Positions 1 through 7,955 of a stretch of DNA of 64,000 nucleotides are shown one piece after another; position 1 is the stretch's first letter, and each line of letters opens with the position of its first letter. A program made the position numbers and the translations under genes. Location of the stretch: the NCBI RefSeq assembly GCF_029892485.1, contig NZ_JARXVG010000011.1:1-64000 (forward strand), read 5' to 3'. The notes below the pieces were generated by a model that saw only the letters and a program-made list of their open reading frames with translations, was not told the DNA's origin and ran no database searches. Origin of the DNA: Variovorax boronicumulans (GTDB lineage Bacteria > Pseudomonadota > Gammaproteobacteria > Burkholderiales > Burkholderiaceae_C).

Positions 1-15
1 TTCCTCCTTAGAGGC

Positions 16-86
16 TTGTCCAACACCTGCCCTCAGGCCGTTGTCGTGCGCGGGCTCGTGTTGTTGCACGGGCAGGTGTCGGACAA
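16..86. repeat. 71-nt stem-loop (17-nt imperfect inverted repeat)
   Basis: Arms at 16-32 (TTGTCCAACACCTGCCC) and 70-86 pair with one mismatch around a 37-nt GC-rich loop. No T-tract follows, so it is not a classical intrinsic terminator. It could be an end of a mobile element, a recombination site or a 3' structure of a gene left of the window; the sequence alone does not decide. Confidence 0.6.
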
Positions 87-502
87 CCCTTAACCCAAGC
101 CGCCGTCCAGCACGCACGAATTTCCGTGTATCAGCCGTGGCCCACCCCTGCCCCATTGAAGCGTCGTGGATGCAAACTACTTCCGTGCCAACGATGAGCC
201 TGTTGTCCAAGCCTTTGAAATCTCACGCTGACGTCGGCGGGCAGGCCGCTAATCCTCGGGACCCCCATGACATCGCATAAAGCGCTCATTCGGAAAGGGG
301 GGATCTCGCCGCCCGCGTGATCGGCATTTATTCTGTGGGTTCTCGATGAGCGCAGCAGCTGCACGAGCTCGCGGTCCTGCGCAGAGCGCGCAAGGACGCT
401 CCTTGGCGTGCTGCCCGAGACCTGTGGCGACGTAAGTCGCGCTTGCCGGGTTCAGCATCTTGGCGCTGTTCGCGCCCGCCGAAACATCGACGTTCAACCC
501 AG
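87..502. other. Intergenic stretch with a LysR relic and no intact gene
   Basis: No open frame here has convincing coding character. The only recognisable content is the degenerate LysR 3' end at about 272-400, annotated separately. The rest looks like decayed sequence downstream of the minus-strand glutathione-transferase gene. Confidence 0.5.
272..400 (-). pseudogene. Relic of a LysR-family regulator 3' end
   Basis: This segment matches, by eye at roughly three quarters of positions, the 3' end of the intact LysR gene at 5389 plus the intergenic bases just after it. Both share AAAGCGCTC, a G-run, GATCGG and TCTCGATGAGCGC in the same order. Read on the minus strand it gives RAAAALIENPQ, against RAVAALIESLQG at the end of the intact protein. 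The normal stop codon is gone and nothing upstream is recognisable. It suggests a duplicated or paralogous copy of the regulator and its downstream spacer that has decayed. Confidence 0.55.
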
Positions 503-1174
503 CTATTCGGCCCTGATGTCGGGCGACGGAATCGTGGGCACCCCCTGCGAGACGGCGGCACTGTTCTGGGCCACCATCGCGCGCCGGTAAGCAGACCGCG
601 CCTGCAGGCGCTCCCAGTAGGCGCGAACCGAAGGCGTGAACTGCTGGTCGAGGCCGAGATGCTGAGCCAGCAGCAGCGCGTAGCCGACCGAAACATCGGC
701 GGCGGTGAAACGGTCCGCACAAGGGAACTCCTGCTCCGCCAAGAGAGGTTCCAGCGTGCGCAACCTCGCGAGGAACCACTTGCCGTAGTCATGGGCCACC
801 TGGGGCTGGCGCCGTTCGCCCGTTTCGAAGTGCAGATAGCGCAGCACCAGCGTCTGCGGGAACGTCAAGGTCGCTTCGCCGAAATGCAGGTAATTCAGGT
901 AGGCGCCGAAGGCCGGCTCATCGACGCCGACATCGAGTTTTCCCGGTGAGAAGCGCGCCGCCAGGTACTGGCAGATGGCAGACGACTCCGTCATGCGGAC
1001 AGCCCCGTCGAACATGGCCGGCACGGTTCCCAGGGGATTGATCTCCAAGTATGACCGGGCAAGCGCGCGAGGCGGGAACGGCATCATCTTCAGGTCGTAC
1101 GGAATCCCGATCTCCTCGAGCATCCACAAGGGACGAAACGAACGTGCGCTCACGCAATGGTGCAAAGTAATCAT
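503..1174 (-). CDS. Glutathione S-transferase family protein
   Basis: A 223-residue protein with the two-domain GST layout. A thioredoxin-like N-terminal part (about 1-80) opens with ITLHHCVSARSFRPLWMLEE and contains the NPLGTVPAM loop that places the cis-proline, followed by the E-S-S-A-I glutathione-binding signature. An all-helical C-terminal part (about 90-205) follows. Ser10/Arg11 sit where many bacterial GSTs bind the glutathione thiol. It is the last gene of a five-gene minus-strand cluster and starts 4 bases after the dehydrogenase gene ends, so co-transcription is likely. In catabolic operons such proteins are often isomerases or detoxifiers; the substrate is unknown. Confidence 0.85.
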   Translation of the reverse strand: MITLHHCVSARSFRPLWMLEEIGIPYDLKMMPFPPRALARSYLEINPLGTVPAMFDGAVRMTESSAICQYLAARFSPGKLDVGVDEPAFGAYLNYLHFGEATLTFPQTLVLRYLHFETGERRQPQVAHDYGKWFLARLRTLEPLLAEQEFPCADRFTAADVSVGYALLLAQHLGLDQQFTPSVRAYWERLQARSAYRRAMVAQNSAAVSQGVPTIPSPDIRAE

Positions 1175-1178
1175 GGCT

Positions 1179-2297
1179 TCAGTGCTCGGTGATAGCGGAC
1201 GTCGACCCGCTTCTTACAACGTCGGCGATGAGGTCGCCCATGCGCGTCGTTCCAACCAGCCGGGTGCTGCTGCATTGGATGTCCGCGGTACGGTAGCCCT
1301 GGCCGAGCACCGAGCGTATCGCAGCCTCGATAGCGGCGGACAGGTCGGGCCGGCGCGCGGAGTGGCGCAGCAGAAGCCCCATGGCCCGGATGCAGGCAAT
1401 CGGATTCGCGACATCCTGCCCGGCAATGTCGAGCGCGGTTCCATGGCCTGCCTCGAACATGCCCTTGGCGCCCTCCCCCAGCATCGCCGACGCCGACAAC
1501 GCGATCGACCCTGTCAGGACCGACGCCGCGTCGCTCAGGAGATCGCCAAAGAGGTTGCCCGCCAGGATGACGTCGAAGGAAGCGGGACGTCCGATGAGCT
1601 GCATCAGCGCGCTGTCGGCGTACAGGTGCGTGAGCTCCACGTCGGGGTACTGCGCCGCCAGCTCGCTCACCACCGACCGCCAGAGGCCCGATGTTTCCAA
1701 CACATTGGCCTTGTCCACGCTGGCGAGTTTTCCTCGCCTTGCGCGTGCCATGTCGAAAGCGATGCGCGCGATGCGGCGCACCTCTTCTTCCGCGTACCGC
1801 ATTGTGTCGAAGCCTTCCCGCTGACCCTCGAAATCCCCATCCGGCGCGCTTCGCTGGCCGCGCGGCAGCCCGGTGTAGACGTCTCCGTTCAGCTCTCGCA
1901 CCACCAGCAGGTCGGTGCCGGCGACACGTTCGGCGCGCAATGGCGAGAGCCGCGCCAGATCCGGCGGAACGATGACCTCCTTGAGGCAGGCAAAGAGCCC
2001 GAGTTCGCGCCGCAGGTCGAGCAATGCACGTTCCGGCCGCAACGCACGCTCCAGGTGATCGAACCGTGGATCGCCCACGGTCCCGAAAAGGACCGCGTCG
2101 GCGCGTTGCACCAATGCAAGCGTCTCGTCCGGCAAAGGACTGCCATGCGATTCGAAGGCGACACCGCCCACGGCGCCATCTTCCACTTCCGCGTGAAACC
2201 CGAGAGGTTTCAGGGCCTCCAGCACTTTCCGCGCCTGCGCAATGATTTCCGGTCCGATGCCCTCGCCCGGCAGCGCCGCGATCCTGAATGCAGGCAT
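1179..2297 (-). CDS. Isopropylmalate/isocitrate dehydrogenase family, decarboxylating
   Basis: A 372-residue member of the beta-decarboxylating dehydrogenase family, close to the usual length of LeuB. Visible motifs are PGEGIGPE near the N-terminus, RPERALLDLRRELGLFA (substrate-binding arginines), RELNGDVYTG, KANVLETSGLWR (catalytic lysine) and NLFGDLLSDAAS (metal-binding aspartates). The family oxidises and decarboxylates a 2-hydroxy acid bearing a 3-carboxylate, with NAD or NADP. It sits between a Bug receptor and a GST gene with spacers of a few bases, in a cluster with a LeuCD-like hydro-lyase. That placement suggests a catabolic paralogue rather than the leucine-biosynthetic enzyme. RELNGDVYTG in place of the common RELTGGIYFG also points to a divergent substrate. 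Confidence 0.85.
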   Translation of the reverse strand: MPAFRIAALPGEGIGPEIIAQARKVLEALKPLGFHAEVEDGAVGGVAFESHGSPLPDETLALVQRADAVLFGTVGDPRFDHLERALRPERALLDLRRELGLFACLKEVIVPPDLARLSPLRAERVAGTDLLVVRELNGDVYTGLPRGQRSAPDGDFEGQREGFDTMRYAEEEVRRIARIAFDMARARRGKLASVDKANVLETSGLWRSVVSELAAQYPDVELTHLYADSALMQLIGRPASFDVILAGNLFGDLLSDAASVLTGSIALSASAMLGEGAKGMFEAGHGTALDIAGQDVANPIACIRAMGLLLRHSARRPDLSAAIEAAIRSVLGQGYRTADIQCSSTRLVGTTRMGDLIADVVRSGSTSAITEH

Positions 2298-2301
2298 GCC
2301 C

Positions 2302-3285
2302 TCAATCCAAAGTGGCGCCGGACTGCTTCACCAGCTTCTGATGCTTCGCCAACTCGGACTGGAAGAAGGCTGGCGCAAGCTCAGGTCCCGTGTTCAGGAC
2401 CGTGAGGCCCTGACCGGCGATGACGTTTCTTACTTCCGGCGATACCAGGGCCTCTTGCACCGCCGCGGCATAGCTGTCGACCACGGGTTTGGGCAAACCG
2501 GCCGGACCGATCAAGGCGATCCAGGCGTCGAAGCTGTACTTGGGCACGCCCGACTCCATCATCGTCGGCACGTCGGGCAAGGCCGCGGAGCGCGCCGGCG
2601 TCGACACCGCCAATGCGCGCAGCGCCCCGGCCTTGATCTGGGGGGCGACCTGCGAGATCGAAACAAACGCGAGCTGCACCTGCCCACCCATCAGGTCCGT
2701 GACGAGCGGTCCGGTGCCGCGATAGGGCACGTGCTTCATGTCGATGCCGGTCTCGCTCACCATCAGCTCCCCCGCCAGGTGGAGCACGCTCCCGTTGCCG
2801 GCGGACCCGTAGTTGAGCTTGCCGGGATTGGCCTTCGCATAGGCCAGCAGCTCCTTCACGCTCTTCACCGGAAGCGCGTTGTTCACCACCAGCACGACCG
2901 GCACCGTGGCCAGTACCGCGATGGGCGTGATGTCCTTCATGCTGTCGTAGGGAATCGTCTTGTAGATGCCTGGATTGATGACGTGGTTGGACGACACCAT
3001 GCCGAGCGTGAGCCCATCCTTGGGTGCCTTCACGATCTGTGCGGTGCCCGGAATTCCCCCGGCGCCGACGACGTTCTCCACCACGATCGGATGGCCCGTA
3101 GCGCGTCCGAAGGCCGGCGCGACCGCGCGGGCGACCGCATCGACCGTCGAGCCGGCGGCCAGGGGCACGACGATCCGTATCGGCCGGTCGGCGTTTGAGG
3201 ATTGCGCCGCGGCGAGCCATGACGTCGCGAGCAACACTGCCGCAAATGAAAGGGAAATGGCTTTCCGTCGAGAATGTGCACGCAT
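2302..3285 (-). CDS. Tripartite tricarboxylate transporter (Bug/TctC-type) receptor
   Basis: A 327-residue secreted receptor with an N-terminal signal peptide (twin-Arg/Lys start, hydrophobic core, AAAQS cleavage region at about 28). The mature part begins RPIRIVVPLAAGSTVDAVAR, the family signature, and continues with VENVVGAGGIPGT and NYGSAGNGS, which form the carboxylate pocket. Bug proteins bind organic acids in the periplasm. No TctA/TctB membrane partner is in this operon, as is usual for the expanded Bug families of Burkholderiales. It lies between the aconitase-like and dehydrogenase genes, so the ligand is probably the substrate of those enzymes. Confidence 0.92.
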   Translation of the reverse strand: MRAHSRRKAISLSFAAVLLATSWLAAAQSSNADRPIRIVVPLAAGSTVDAVARAVAPAFGRATGHPIVVENVVGAGGIPGTAQIVKAPKDGLTLGMVSSNHVINPGIYKTIPYDSMKDITPIAVLATVPVVLVVNNALPVKSVKELLAYAKANPGKLNYGSAGNGSVLHLAGELMVSETGIDMKHVPYRGTGPLVTDLMGGQVQLAFVSISQVAPQIKAGALRALAVSTPARSAALPDVPTMMESGVPKYSFDAWIALIGPAGLPKPVVDSYAAAVQEALVSPEVRNVIAGQGLTVLNTGPELAPAFFQSELAKHQKLVKQSGATLD

Positions 3286-3313
3286 GGGTTTGTCTCTCTA
3301 GCTTTGCTGGAAT

Positions 3314-5308
3314 TCATGGATGGCGCGCCTGGAGCTCGGCGAACGAAACGAGTTCGCCCGCGATCGCGCTGGCCGCCACCGTGGGCGGGCTGGCGAGCCA
3401 GACCTTTCCGGGTCCGCCCCGGCCGGGGAAGTTGCGGTTGATGGCACTCACGGTGACCTGGTCGGCCCGCACCGAGCCGCCCGGTCCGCAGTTGCCGCAA
3501 GCGCCGCAGGAGGGCTGGAGCATGCGCGCGCCCACGCGTTCGAACGCATCCATGTACCCGACTGCAATGCAGTGGTCGCGCACCGCGGTGGTCCCGAACT
3601 GGAGATACAGCGCTACCCCGGGAGCGACCTTGAGCCCACGGTCCGCCGCCCAACTGAGCACCGCGTGGTAGTGGTCGAAGTCTTCGCGCTTGCCGGCCGT
3701 GCACGAGCCACCGTAGGCGATGTCGATGCGCACCCGCTCGCCGACCACCGCCAGCGGTAGGCCGTTGCCGGGATCGCCCGGTGCGGCGACCATGGGGGAA
3801 AGCTGCGTGCAGTCGACATGGAGCGTTCTGGCGTAAGGCGCGCCGTCGTCGCTGTGCATCCACGGCTCGACTTCGAAATCGATGCCGCGGCGCTCGCGCA
3901 GGAAGCGCGCGGTCTCCGCATCGGGAGCGACCAAGCCGGTGAAGCCGCCGAGTTCCGCCGTCATGTTGGTGAGCGTGGCGCGCTCGTCGGTGGTCATGCA
4001 CCGCACCACTTCGCCCGTGAACTCGAACACCTTGCCGACCCCGCCGCCCTCGCGCACGAAGGGCAGCGCCAGCAGATTCAGCACGACGTCTTTGGCGGTC
4101 ACGCCAGCGGCAAGCGAGCCATCGAGCACAATCTTCAGGGACTGCGGCACCGTCAGCCGGACCGCCCCCGTCATGAAGGCATTCGCCATGTCCGTGGTTC
4201 CGACGCCGAAGGCCACGCAACCGAGCGCGCCGCTGTGGGGCGTGTGTGAATCTGTGCCCACCACCAGTTGGCCCGGCAGCGCATAGTGTTCCGCCACCAT
4301 GGCGTGCGAGATGCCGGCCGCGTGGGTGCCGTCGTCCTTGGCGGCCTGTTCCTCCGTCAGCGTGCGGTGCGAGCGCAGTTCATAGGCGGCAGCGAATTCG
4401 CGCTGCGCTTCGACCATGCGATGCACATTCGGCACCAGGCCGCCGCGCACGTGTGCGGGGCTCTCCTCGACATAGGACGTGTGGTCTTCGAAGACGACGA
4501 TGGAATCGGCGTCGTGCAGCACGAGCGGGCGGCCGAAGGCCGTATGCAGCATGTGTGCGGCCATGCCTGTGTAGTACTCGTGAATGAAACGAAGGTCGGC
4601 GCGTACGAAGGCACCATCGCCCGGTGCGGGACGCGCCTGCGTCAGTTCGGTGGCGAGCGCGTGGCGCTCCACGATCTTCTCGAACAGCGTGCGCGGACGC
4701 ACGTCCTGCGCGTCGGGCGGCACGGTGATGTCGCGCATGAATCGCTGGCCGAAGCGCAGCAGCCCGCCACTCTTGAGGATCGCCGCGGCCAGCGCGTCGC
4801 GACCGGCCACCAGGTCCTCGACCGGAATCGCCTCGCCCGCCTGGATGCGTGCGATCAGGCCAAAGTCGGTCGAGGTGAACAAGCCGATGTTGTCGGCGTT
4901 CTGCCGGTACAGGCGCTCAAAGCTTTCGGCGATGACCAGCCGCACGCCGGCCGCCTTCTCGGCGGTCGGGCTGTGCTCGCGCGACGAGCCCTTGCCATAG
5001 CGCCTGCCCGCGACCACGACCTCGATGCCCGAATCGCGGATGGCATCGGTGCCGATGGGGAATGCCTCGCCCGCCTTAACGCCGGTGTAGGGGTAGCGCC
5101 CCAACTTTTCGTCGTAGTGCGTGAGGATCGGAAGCGGCGTGATCTCGTCCGTCGAAATATCATCACGCAACGGCAACGCGTCGGTGAGTTCGAGGCACTC
5201 TCCCTTCAAGCTCAGTTCGACCCTGCGTGCGGAGCAGCTCAGGAAGAGGATGCGCGGGTCGAACCGGATGCTTTCGGCGCCGGGAGCGGCTGGCGTGGGG
5301 GCTGGCAT
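3314..5308 (-). CDS. Aconitase/isopropylmalate isomerase-type hydro-lyase, swivel domain first
   Basis: A 664-residue fusion. A LeuD-like swivel domain (about 40-190, with GRRYGKGSSREHS at 101-113) precedes a LeuC-like catalytic domain (about 205-660). GTDSHT lies at 351-356. Iron-sulfur ligands are visible at C536 (GSCTAGK) and in PSCGACGNCGPGG (C601, C604 and C607 available), so a [4Fe-4S] enzyme is expected. The order is the reverse of AcnA, where the swivel is C-terminal. An open frame extends to 5860 but would run into the LysR gene, so the ATG at 5308 is preferred. The gene is 80 bases downstream of that regulator and 28 bases upstream of the Bug receptor. It likely isomerises a hydroxy di- or tricarboxylate that the LeuB-like enzyme then oxidises; the substrate is not evident. 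Confidence 0.85.
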   Translation of the reverse strand: MPAPTPAAPGAESIRFDPRILFLSCSARRVELSLKGECLELTDALPLRDDISTDEITPLPILTHYDEKLGRYPYTGVKAGEAFPIGTDAIRDSGIEVVVAGRRYGKGSSREHSPTAEKAAGVRLVIAESFERLYRQNADNIGLFTSTDFGLIARIQAGEAIPVEDLVAGRDALAAAILKSGGLLRFGQRFMRDITVPPDAQDVRPRTLFEKIVERHALATELTQARPAPGDGAFVRADLRFIHEYYTGMAAHMLHTAFGRPLVLHDADSIVVFEDHTSYVEESPAHVRGGLVPNVHRMVEAQREFAAAYELRSHRTLTEEQAAKDDGTHAAGISHAMVAEHYALPGQLVVGTDSHTPHSGALGCVAFGVGTTDMANAFMTGAVRLTVPQSLKIVLDGSLAAGVTAKDVVLNLLALPFVREGGGVGKVFEFTGEVVRCMTTDERATLTNMTAELGGFTGLVAPDAETARFLRERRGIDFEVEPWMHSDDGAPYARTLHVDCTQLSPMVAAPGDPGNGLPLAVVGERVRIDIAYGGSCTAGKREDFDHYHAVLSWAADRGLKVAPGVALYLQFGTTAVRDHCIAVGYMDAFERVGARMLQPSCGACGNCGPGGSVRADQVTVSAINRNFPGRGGPGKVWLASPPTVAASAIAGELVSFAELQARHP

Positions 5309-5388
5309 GCCCGGATCTTGGCGGGGCAAGGCGGCACCATAAAGCGCTCGCTCGGCACAGGGGGTCTCGCTAGCCGCGAGATCGGTGA

Positions 5389-6285
5389 TTACCCTTGCAG
5401 GCTCTCGATGAGCGCCGCAACTGCGCGAGGCTGCGGCGTCTTGCGCAGGGCGTAGATGTTCAGGACGCGGTCGGCCCACGCTTCCGCCAGCGGGCGTCTG
5501 GCAAAGCGGTCGGCTCCCGCATAAGCCGTCACGGCACTTCGAGGCACCACCGCGATGCCCAGGCCCGCCTCCACCATGCGGCAGACGGCATCGAAACTGC
5601 TGACCGTCACCTTCGGATTGAAACGCCTGCCCAATGCCGCAGCGCGTTCGTTCAGGGACCGGTCCATCGCGCCGCCCTGATGAATGCCCACCAAAGGAAA
5701 TTCGAGCGCACGCGCGAACCTGACGCTCTGCAAGTCCGCCAGCTCGTGGCCCGAGGGCAGAACCACGAGCAAGGGGTCGGAGGCGAAGTGCCAGGCATCC
5801 ATGCCCGTCGGCACCGCGACGTCGGCGCCTACGCCGACATCGGCCCGGTCGTCCAGACAAGCGCGCAGCACGTCGCGCGTGTCCTGCTCATGCAAGGCGA
5901 CCTCCACGCCAGGGTATGCCTGCATGAAGCAGTGCAGGCGCTCGGGCAGAAACCCGATGACGGAGGACATGTTGGCATGAAGGCGCACCCTACCTCGCAC
6001 TTCGCCGCCTTCGCTCTGCACTTCGCGCAACAAGGCTTGCAGTTCGTCGTCGAGACGTTCGCCTCGCGCCAGCACCAGTCGGCCCGCCTCGGTCAGTGCG
6101 ATGCCGCGCGGCGAACGCACGAGCAGCGGCGTTCCGAATGCATGCTCCAGATCCGCGATCCTGCGACTTAATGCAGAAGGTGCGATGTTCTCCGCGACCG
6201 CGGCGCGCACGATGGAGCCAGCGCGAGCCGCCGCCACGAACAACTTGATGCTGTAGGAATCGATTCGACGGTTCACGGGCTTCAT
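5389..6285 (-). CDS. LysR-family transcriptional regulator
   Basis: A 298-residue regulator with an N-terminal winged helix-turn-helix (about 8-67: FVAAARAGSIVRAAVAEN then PSALSRRIADLEHAFGTPLL) and a periplasmic-binding-like effector domain (about 95-295). It is encoded upstream of, and in the same direction as, the aconitase-like, Bug, dehydrogenase and GST genes, so it probably regulates this operon in response to the transported acid or an intermediate. LysR genes are more often divergent from their targets; here it heads the cluster. A decayed copy of its 3' end lies at about 272-400. Confidence 0.9.
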   Translation of the reverse strand: MKPVNRRIDSYSIKLFVAAARAGSIVRAAVAENIAPSALSRRIADLEHAFGTPLLVRSPRGIALTEAGRLVLARGERLDDELQALLREVQSEGGEVRGRVRLHANMSSVIGFLPERLHCFMQAYPGVEVALHEQDTRDVLRACLDDRADVGVGADVAVPTGMDAWHFASDPLLVVLPSGHELADLQSVRFARALEFPLVGIHQGGAMDRSLNERAAALGRRFNPKVTVSSFDAVCRMVEAGLGIAVVPRSAVTAYAGADRFARRPLAEAWADRVLNIYALRKTPQPRAVAALIESLQG

Positions 6286-6342
6286 CGCTTGGTGGATAGC
6301 AAGTGTGGCACAAGGGCTTGTCGCGCGGCCTCCCGTACTTCG

Positions 6343-6594
6343 ACCATCGTGCGGCGCATCAATGCGGACGCAGGCCTGTCGGTGCTGCTAGTTGAGCAGA
6401 ACGCCGTCGCTGCGTTGAGCATCGCGCAACGGGCCTATGTGCTGGAGAACGGACGCGTGGTCATGGCAGGCAGTGCCGAATCACTCTCCAGCAACTCGGA
6501 CGTGCAGGAGTTCTATCTGGGCGGCGCGAGCGGGCAGCAGAAGGACTACCACACCATCAAGCATTACCGGCGTCGCAAGCGCTGGCTCACGTGA
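6343..6594 (+). pseudogene. 3' remnant of a livF-type ABC ATPase
   Basis: About 83 codons match the C-terminal end of branched-chain amino-acid ABC ATPases of the LivF type. Visible are INADAGLSVLLVEQNA (H-loop/D-loop side), AYVLENGRVVMAG, the QEFYLGG end motif and the KHYRRRKRWL tail seen in a LivF subgroup. The Walker A, Q-loop and signature regions are absent. The in-frame ATG at 6289 belongs to the unrelated sequence at the junction, so this is a truncated gene. It marks the left edge of the accessory island and is followed by an IS5-type element. Confidence 0.8.
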
Positions 6595-6699
6595 GACTTG
6601 AATCGCCGATGGACTGACGCCAGCGTTAATGGAATGGACGCCTCTCCCCGTACCCGACAGCCGAAGCGAAGAGCTGCTGGATGTTGACCTCAGCACTAG

Positions 6700-7859
6700 G
6701 AAATGTCTGATCAAGTCGTAAATTGGCCCGATGACGAGTACGTGATGTCCCGCTGCGCTCGCAGGCTCGTCGCACCGGGCATCCCACGCGTTTGAGAGCC
6801 TCTGTGGCCCCTTCACGCGGCCTGCGGACGCACCTGTCCCATCATCGCAATCAGCTTCCTTCTGACCATCCACAGGTTCGACAGCGCGAACAACGTGATC
6901 ACATGCGCGGTGTTCTTGGTCAAGCCTTTGAACCTCACTTTCGCCAGGCCGAACTGCCGCTTGATCACCCGGAACGGATGCTCCACCTTTGCCCGGATGC
7001 TGGCCTTCTGGTATTCCTGCTTGCGTGCTCTGGCCTTGGCTCGGCCCTCCGGCATCTTCGCCATGTCGCTGGGCCTGCCGGCGATGTGCCACTGCACATC
7101 TCGCTTCACCCGGCTCTGTGCCCCGCGATAGCCCGAGTCCGCCCACACCGCATCCTCTTTGCCGTGCAGCAGGTCGCCCACCTGTTCCACATCTGCCTCG
7201 TTGGCTGCGGTAGTCGTCACCGTGTGCACCAGCCCTGAGTCCGCATCCACGCCGATGTGCGCCTTCATCCCGAAGTGCCACTGGTTGCCCTTCTTCGTCT
7301 GGTGCATCTCAGGGTCTCGCTCGCCGCTCGCGTTCTTCGTGGAACTGGGTGCCGCGATGATGGTGGCGTCCACGATGGAGCCTCTCTTCAGAAGCAGGCC
7401 TTTCCTGGCCAGGTGGGCGTTGACCTGCTTGAAGATGTCCTCGGCCAGATCGCTGGCTTCCAGCAGATGGCGGAAGTTCAGGATCGTCGTCTCGTCGGGA
7501 ATCGACTCCATTCCCAGGCCCGCAAACGTGCGCAGCGAGGTGATCTCGTATAGAGCTTCCTCCATCGCCGGGTCGCTCAACGCGAACCAGTTCTGCATCA
7601 AGTGCACGCGAAGCATTGCTTCCAGCGGATAGGGCCGACGTCCGCGGCCTGCCACCGGGTAGTGCGGTTCGATGACTTTGAGCAGTGCCTTCCAAGGCAC
7701 TACCAGCTCCATCTCGGCAAGGAAGACTTCCCGACGTGTCCTCTTCCTCTTGCCTGCATGCTCGGCATCCGAAAAACTGATCTGGCTCATCGTCTACGCT
7801 CCTTCAGCATGCGTGATCAACGTTCTGAGCGGCCATCCGTGGACTTGATCAGATGTTCC
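6700..7859 (-). mobile_element. IS5-family insertion sequence, 1160 bp, CTAG target duplication
   Basis: Terminal inverted repeats begin GAAATGTCTGATCAAGTC at the left (6700) and, read inward from 7859, GGAACATCTGATCAAGTC at the right. CTAG occurs at 6696-6699 and again at 7860-7863, a 4-bp duplication that fits the YTAR target of IS5-group elements. The single transposase gene inside is intact. The element looks complete and possibly active. Confidence 0.88.
6813..7790 (-). CDS. IS5-family DDE transposase
   Basis: A 325-residue transposase, the normal length for IS5-group elements. The N-terminal region (PHYPVAGRGRRPYPLEAMLR) is the typical DUF772-like segment. DDE-fold motifs follow: VDATIIAAPSSTKN (first Asp), WADSGYRGA (second Asp) and VEHPFRVIKRQFGLAKVRFKG with the catalytic Glu in the Y-R-E-K signature. 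No frameshift or stop interrupts it. It lies wholly within the inverted repeats of the surrounding element. Confidence 0.95.
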   Translation of the reverse strand: MSQISFSDAEHAGKRKRTRREVFLAEMELVVPWKALLKVIEPHYPVAGRGRRPYPLEAMLRVHLMQNWFALSDPAMEEALYEITSLRTFAGLGMESIPDETTILNFRHLLEASDLAEDIFKQVNAHLARKGLLLKRGSIVDATIIAAPSSTKNASGERDPEMHQTKKGNQWHFGMKAHIGVDADSGLVHTVTTTAANEADVEQVGDLLHGKEDAVWADSGYRGAQSRVKRDVQWHIAGRPSDMAKMPEGRAKARARKQEYQKASIRAKVEHPFRVIKRQFGLAKVRFKGLTKNTAHVITLFALSNLWMVRRKLIAMMGQVRPQAA

Positions 7860-7887
7860 CTAGGTGAATCAATAATTTATGCAATAA

Positions 7888-7920
7888 CTTTGATCCGTAC
7901 ACAGATTACGCGGATCAAAG
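7888..7920. repeat. 10-bp perfect inverted repeat between the two IS elements
   Basis: CTTTGATCCG at 7888-7897 and CGGATCAAAG at 7911-7920 form a perfect palindrome with a 13-nt spacer. A further TTTGATCAAAG lies at about 7941-7951. The AT-rich 90-bp strip between the IS5 and IS3 elements belongs to neither. It may be an operator or the end of an older element. Confidence 0.5.
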
Positions 7921-7955
7921 TTGATGCTCTCAGAGTCATTTTTGATCAAAGTCAT

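Noticed and set aside
16..86. Integron attC site
   Set aside because: Only one half resembles the R-box core; the other half lacks GTTRRRY, and no cassette or integrase is visible.
5309..5860. N-terminal extension of the aconitase-like protein to 848 residues
   Set aside because: The added part overlaps the LysR gene and is low-complexity Arg/Gly/Ser; conserved sequence starts after the ATG at 5308.
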